From NCBI RefSeq assembly GCF_020400825.1, contig NZ_JAINVH010000001.1:186001-250000 (forward strand): DNA of 64,000 nucleotides, in the 5' to 3' direction. Below are positions 60,609-64,000 of the stretch, piece after piece. The first letter of the stretch is position 1. Each line of letters opens with the position of its first letter. The notes beneath the pieces were generated by a model. That model was not told the DNA's origin and searched no databases. It was given only the letters and a program-made list of their open reading frames with translations. This stretch comes from Streptomyces sp. HPF1205 (GTDB lineage: Bacteria > Actinomycetota > Actinomycetes > Streptomycetales > Streptomycetaceae). The position numbers and the translations under genes were made by a program.

Positions 60609-63600
60609 TCAGACCTCCATGCCGGTACGTTCGGTGATGCCCGCCCGGCGCCGGTACTCCGCCAGGAGCCGGGGCAGTTCGGGGCCGCGGGGGCGGCGGC
60701 CGGGGCGGATGTCGGCGCTGAGCGCCTTGACCTCCTGGATGTGCACGTTCGGGTCGAGCGCGATCGCGGACAGCTCGTTGGCGGCGTCCCCGGTCACCAG
60801 CCCGTTCGGCCCGAAGTGGTAGGGCAGGCCGATCTGGTGGACGGTGCGGCCGTCCAGCCGCAGCGGGGGCATCCGGTCGGTGACCAGCACCCGCGCCTCG
60901 ATCGCGCCGCGCGCCGTGACCAGGGTCGCCCACCCGCCGTTGACCAGCCCCTGCTGCGCCGCCAGCGCCGGCGAGACCTCGCAGAACATCTCCGGCTGGA
61001 GCTCCGCCAGATACGGCGACCAGCGCGTCATCCCGCCCGCCGTGAAGTGCTCGGTCAGCCGGTACGTCGTCACCACGTACGGGAACACCTCCGCTCCCGG
61101 CTCCCCGCCGCCGGGGTGGAAGCGGTTGCCCTCGCGGGAGAAGACCTGCCGCACGGGATTGCGCCCGTGCCGCCCGTACAGCGGGTTGGACAGCGGCGAG
61201 TCCTGCGGCTCGTAGTGCGTCGGCAGCGGCCCGTCCACCAGGCCCGAGGGTGCGAACAGCCACCCCTTGCCGTCGGCCTGCATGATGAACGGGTCGTCGC
61301 CGCCGAGCGCCGCCGGGCCCTTCGCGTCCCGCGGCGGCTCGGTGCGCGGGGCGAGCTCCGGCGGGAAGTCGGGTACGTCGTGGCCGGTCCACTCGCCCCG
61401 CTCGGCGTCCCACCACACGTACGCCTTGCGCTCGCTCCACGGGCGGCCGTCCGGGTCGGCCGAGGCGCGGTTGTAGAGGATGCGGCGGTTGGCCGGCCAC
61501 GCCCAGGCCCACTCGGCGGCCACCCAGTCCTGCTCGGTGTGCGGCTTGCGGCGGGCGGCCTGGTTGACGCCGTCCGCGTACACCCCGCAGTAGATCCAGC
61601 ATCCGCACGAGGTCGAGCCGTCGTCCTTGAGGTCGGTGTACGCCGACAGGTGCGAGCCGTCCGGGCCGTATCCGTTGATCTCGGCGAGCACCGCCTCCGC
61701 CGACGGCTCCCGCAGCGCGCCCTCGGTCGGGTAGTCCCAGGCCAGGTCGAGGAACGCGCGGTCGGACGGCTCGGCGGAACCCGCCAGCCGCTCCTTGATC
61801 CGGCGGGCCAGGTGGTGGACGAACCACAGGTCGCTGCGCGCGTCGCCGTCCGGCTCCACCGCCGCGTGGTGCCACTGCAGCCAGCGGTTGGTGTTGGTGA
61901 ACGAGCCGGACTTCTCGGTGTGCGAGGCCGCGGGCAGGAAGAACACCTCGGTGCCGATGTCCTGCGTACGCAGCTCGCCGGTCTCGATCTCCGGGCCGTC
62001 CTTCCACCACGTCGCCGACTCGATCAGCGAGAAGTCCCGCACCACCAGCCAGTCGAGCTTCGCCATGCCGAGCCGCTGCATCCTGGTGTTGGCCGAGCCG
62101 ACCGCCGGGTTCTCGCCCATCAGGAAGTAGCCCTTGCAGACCCCGTCGAGCTGCGCGAGCACCGTCTCGTACGTGCTGTGCGAGCCGGTCAGCAGCGGCA
62201 GGTGGGAGAAGCAGAAGTCGTTGCCCGGCGTGGCCGCGTCGCCGTAGTACGCCTTGAGCAGGCTGACGAAGTACGCGCGCGCGTCCCCCCAGAAGCCCTT
62301 GTCGGTCCGGATGGCCTCGACGAAGCCGTCGAGGTTCTCGTCACGGTGGGCGTGCGGCACCGGCAGGTAGCCCGGCAGCAGGTTGAAGAGGGTCGGGATG
62401 TCGCTGGAGCCCTGGATGCTGGCATGGCCGCGCAGCGCCTGGATGCCGCCGCCGGGACGGCCGATGTTGCCCAGCAGCAGTTGGAGGATCGAGGCGGTGC
62501 GGATGTACTGCGCGCCCACCGTGTGCTGCGTCCAGCCGACCGCGTAGCAGAAGGCGCTGGTGCGGTCCGCGCCGCTGTTGCGCGTCAGCGCGTCGCAGAC
62601 CTGGCGGAACAGGTCCGGCGGGACCCCGCACGTCCGCTCGACCACCTCCGGGGTGTACCGGGCGAAGTGCCGCTTGAGGATCTGGTACACGCAGCGCGGG
62701 TGCTGGAGGGTCTCGTCCCGCGGCGGGCTCGGGTGCGCCGCGGCGCCGCCCGAGCCGTGCGACTCCGAGCCGCCCGCGTCCGAGATGGCGGACTCGCGCT
62801 TCCTGCGGGCCGAACGGTCGCTCTCGCTCTCGCGGTTCTCGCCGCTCTCGGGGCTCTCGCCGCTCGCCCCGACCTGCCCGTTGTCCTTCGGTGTCTCTTC
62901 CGGCGTGCGCCCGGTCTCCTCGCGCTCACCGGCCGCCGCGTTGACCTCCCCGCCCTCGTAGGCCCAGCTCGACGGGTCGTAGTGGCGCCCCTGCGCGTCG
63001 AGCCCGGAGAACACCCCGTCCAGGTCCTCGGTGTCCTCGAAGTCCTCGTCCACCAGGAAGGAAGCGTTGGTGTACCGCAGCACATACTCCCTGAAGTCCT
63101 TGCCTTCCGTCAGTACGTGATTGACGATCGCGCCCAGGAAGGCGATGTCGCTGCCGGCCCGGATCGGCACGTGGAGGTCCGCGAGCGCGCTGGTGCGGGT
63201 GAAGCGGGGATCGACGTGGATGACCGTGGCGCCCCGCGCCTTGGCCTCCATCACCCACTGGAAGCCGACCGGGTGCGCCTCGGCGTAATTGGAGCCCTGG
63301 ATGACGATGCAGTCCGAGTTCTGCAGGTCCTGCATGAACGTGGTGGCGCCGCCCCGGCCGAACGAGGTGCCCAGACCCGCCACCGTCGCGCTGTGGCACA
63401 CCCGCGCCTGGTTCTCCACCTGGATGACGCCCAGCCCGGTGAACAGCTTCTTGATGAGGTAGTTCTCCTCGTTGTCCAGCGTCGCCCCGCCCAGGCTCGC
63501 GATCCCGAGGGTGCGGTTGACGCGGACCCCGTCCACTTGGTCCTGCCAGGTGTTCCGGCGGGTGGCGACCACCCGATCGGCGATCATGTCCATCGCCGTC

Positions 63601-63962
63601 TCCAGGTCCAGCGGCTCCCAGTCCTGCGCGTACGGCCTGCGGTAGAGCACCTTCTTGCGCCTGGCGTCCCCGGTGGTGAGCTGCAGGGTCGCCGACCCCT
63701 TCGGGCACAGCCGGCCCCGGCTGATGGGCGAGTCAGGGTCGCCCTCGATCTGCACCACCCGCTCGTCCTTGACGTACACCTGCTGCCCGCAGCCGACCGC
63801 GCAGTACGGACAGACGGACTTCACCACCCGGTCGGCGGTCGCCGTGCGCGGCGTGAGCTCCCGGGTCCGCCGCGACATCGCCGCCGCGCCCCTGCCGAGG
63901 CGGTCACGCCCGGTGAGCTGGCGGAGAACGGGCCATCCTCGGATCGGTTCGGGCAGGTCCAT
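60609..63962 (-). CDS. Molybdopterin formate dehydrogenase catalytic (alpha) subunit
   Basis: Predicted 1117 aa. An N-terminal 4Fe-4S site (C51-PYC-AVG-C58 and RGRLCPKG) precedes the bis-MGD fold. The active-site segment ARVCHSATVAGLG has Cys189 where FDH-N enzymes have selenocysteine, so this is a Cys-type enzyme. It oxidises formate to CO2. A hydrophilic Glu/Ser/Arg-rich insert of about 70 residues (near 345-415) interrupts an otherwise normal sequence. No N-terminal Tat motif is obvious apart from the MSRRT segment at residue 29, a possible alternative start. GAGGACCGAG precedes the ATG at 63962. Confidence 0.93.
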   Translation of the reverse strand: MDLPEPIRGWPVLRQLTGRDRLGRGAAAMSRRTRELTPRTATADRVVKSVCPYCAVGCGQQVYVKDERVVQIEGDPDSPISRGRLCPKGSATLQLTTGDARRKKVLYRRPYAQDWEPLDLETAMDMIADRVVATRRNTWQDQVDGVRVNRTLGIASLGGATLDNEENYLIKKLFTGLGVIQVENQARVCHSATVAGLGTSFGRGGATTFMQDLQNSDCIVIQGSNYAEAHPVGFQWVMEAKARGATVIHVDPRFTRTSALADLHVPIRAGSDIAFLGAIVNHVLTEGKDFREYVLRYTNASFLVDEDFEDTEDLDGVFSGLDAQGRHYDPSSWAYEGGEVNAAAGEREETGRTPEETPKDNGQVGASGESPESGENRESESDRSARRKRESAISDAGGSESHGSGGAAAHPSPPRDETLQHPRCVYQILKRHFARYTPEVVERTCGVPPDLFRQVCDALTRNSGADRTSAFCYAVGWTQHTVGAQYIRTASILQLLLGNIGRPGGGIQALRGHASIQGSSDIPTLFNLLPGYLPVPHAHRDENLDGFVEAIRTDKGFWGDARAYFVSLLKAYYGDAATPGNDFCFSHLPLLTGSHSTYETVLAQLDGVCKGYFLMGENPAVGSANTRMQRLGMAKLDWLVVRDFSLIESATWWKDGPEIETGELRTQDIGTEVFFLPAASHTEKSGSFTNTNRWLQWHHAAVEPDGDARSDLWFVHHLARRIKERLAGSAEPSDRAFLDLAWDYPTEGALREPSAEAVLAEINGYGPDGSHLSAYTDLKDDGSTSCGCWIYCGVYADGVNQAARRKPHTEQDWVAAEWAWAWPANRRILYNRASADPDGRPWSERKAYVWWDAERGEWTGHDVPDFPPELAPRTEPPRDAKGPAALGGDDPFIMQADGKGWLFAPSGLVDGPLPTHYEPQDSPLSNPLYGRHGRNPVRQVFSREGNRFHPGGGEPGAEVFPYVVTTYRLTEHFTAGGMTRWSPYLAELQPEMFCEVSPALAAQQGLVNGGWATLVTARGAIEARVLVTDRMPPLRLDGRTVHQIGLPYHFGPNGLVTGDAANELSAIALDPNVHIQEVKALSADIRPGRRPRGPELPRLLAEYRRRAGITERTGMEV

Positions 63963-64000
63963 CTCTCGGTCCTCGTCTCGTCCGGCTGCCGCGCGGCATC

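Overview
The window is high-GC actinobacterial DNA, almost certainly from a Streptomyces. Codons end in G or C, GTG starts are common, genes are joined by ATGA/GTGA overlaps, and LacI/TetR/MarR/ECF regulators are abundant. No tRNA, rRNA, CRISPR array or insertion sequence was seen.

Region 1 (1-28.4 kb) is mostly conserved primary metabolism and local regulons. It begins with an acyl-CoA catabolism locus (carboxylase beta subunit, TetR, acyl-CoA dehydrogenase) around a double TetR-type operator. A phosphatase-like gene, agmatinase and a fused two-cassette ABC exporter follow. Next are LysR, a TIM-barrel epimerase, a VWA protein and a MarR-GNAT fusion. A LacI repressor then faces a tightly overlapping three-gene sugar or polyol operon. 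After this come a RecD2-type helicase, citrate synthase, an SDR and a DedA protein, then a TetR gene beside the wreck of an MMPL transporter. The region ends with a second LacI and a SIS/aldolase pair for phosphosugars. From memory the order resembles S. coelicolor SCO2736-SCO2776; this was not checked.

Region 2 (about 29-57.8 kb) is a type II polyketide cluster. Its core order (TcmI-family cyclase, KS-alpha, KS-beta/CLF, ACP, C9 ketoreductase, aromatase/cyclase, FAD monooxygenase) is that of angucycline clusters. It adds two paralogous CtcP-like flavin halogenases, and the first is in one open frame with the upstream monooxygenase. A flavin reductase, a secreted bicovalent-FAD oxidase, an ABM-fold monooxygenase, two deazaflavin-type oxidoreductases, a dienelactone hydrolase, a hemerythrin protein, an MFS exporter and two CPA2 antiporters complete it. 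The likely product is a chlorinated angucyclinone-like quinone. Control appears to come from an atypical OmpR-type regulator, two zinc-ribbon/HTH systems (one split, one fused), an ECF41 sigma factor and a MarR protein.

Non-coding DNA in region 2 has recurring cis elements. A TTGACA-TGTCACG promoter-like leader followed by an intrinsic terminator lies before both the OmpR-type regulator and halogenase 2. An 11-bp repeat (TCCGGAACCGG) lies before halogenase 2 and between the ECF41 and deazaflavin genes. TTGAGCT heptamers lie before the regulators.

Region 3 (58.3-64 kb) holds a small hydrophobic protein and a formate dehydrogenase operon (NrfD-like membrane subunit, four-cluster ferredoxin subunit, molybdopterin catalytic subunit) on the minus strand.
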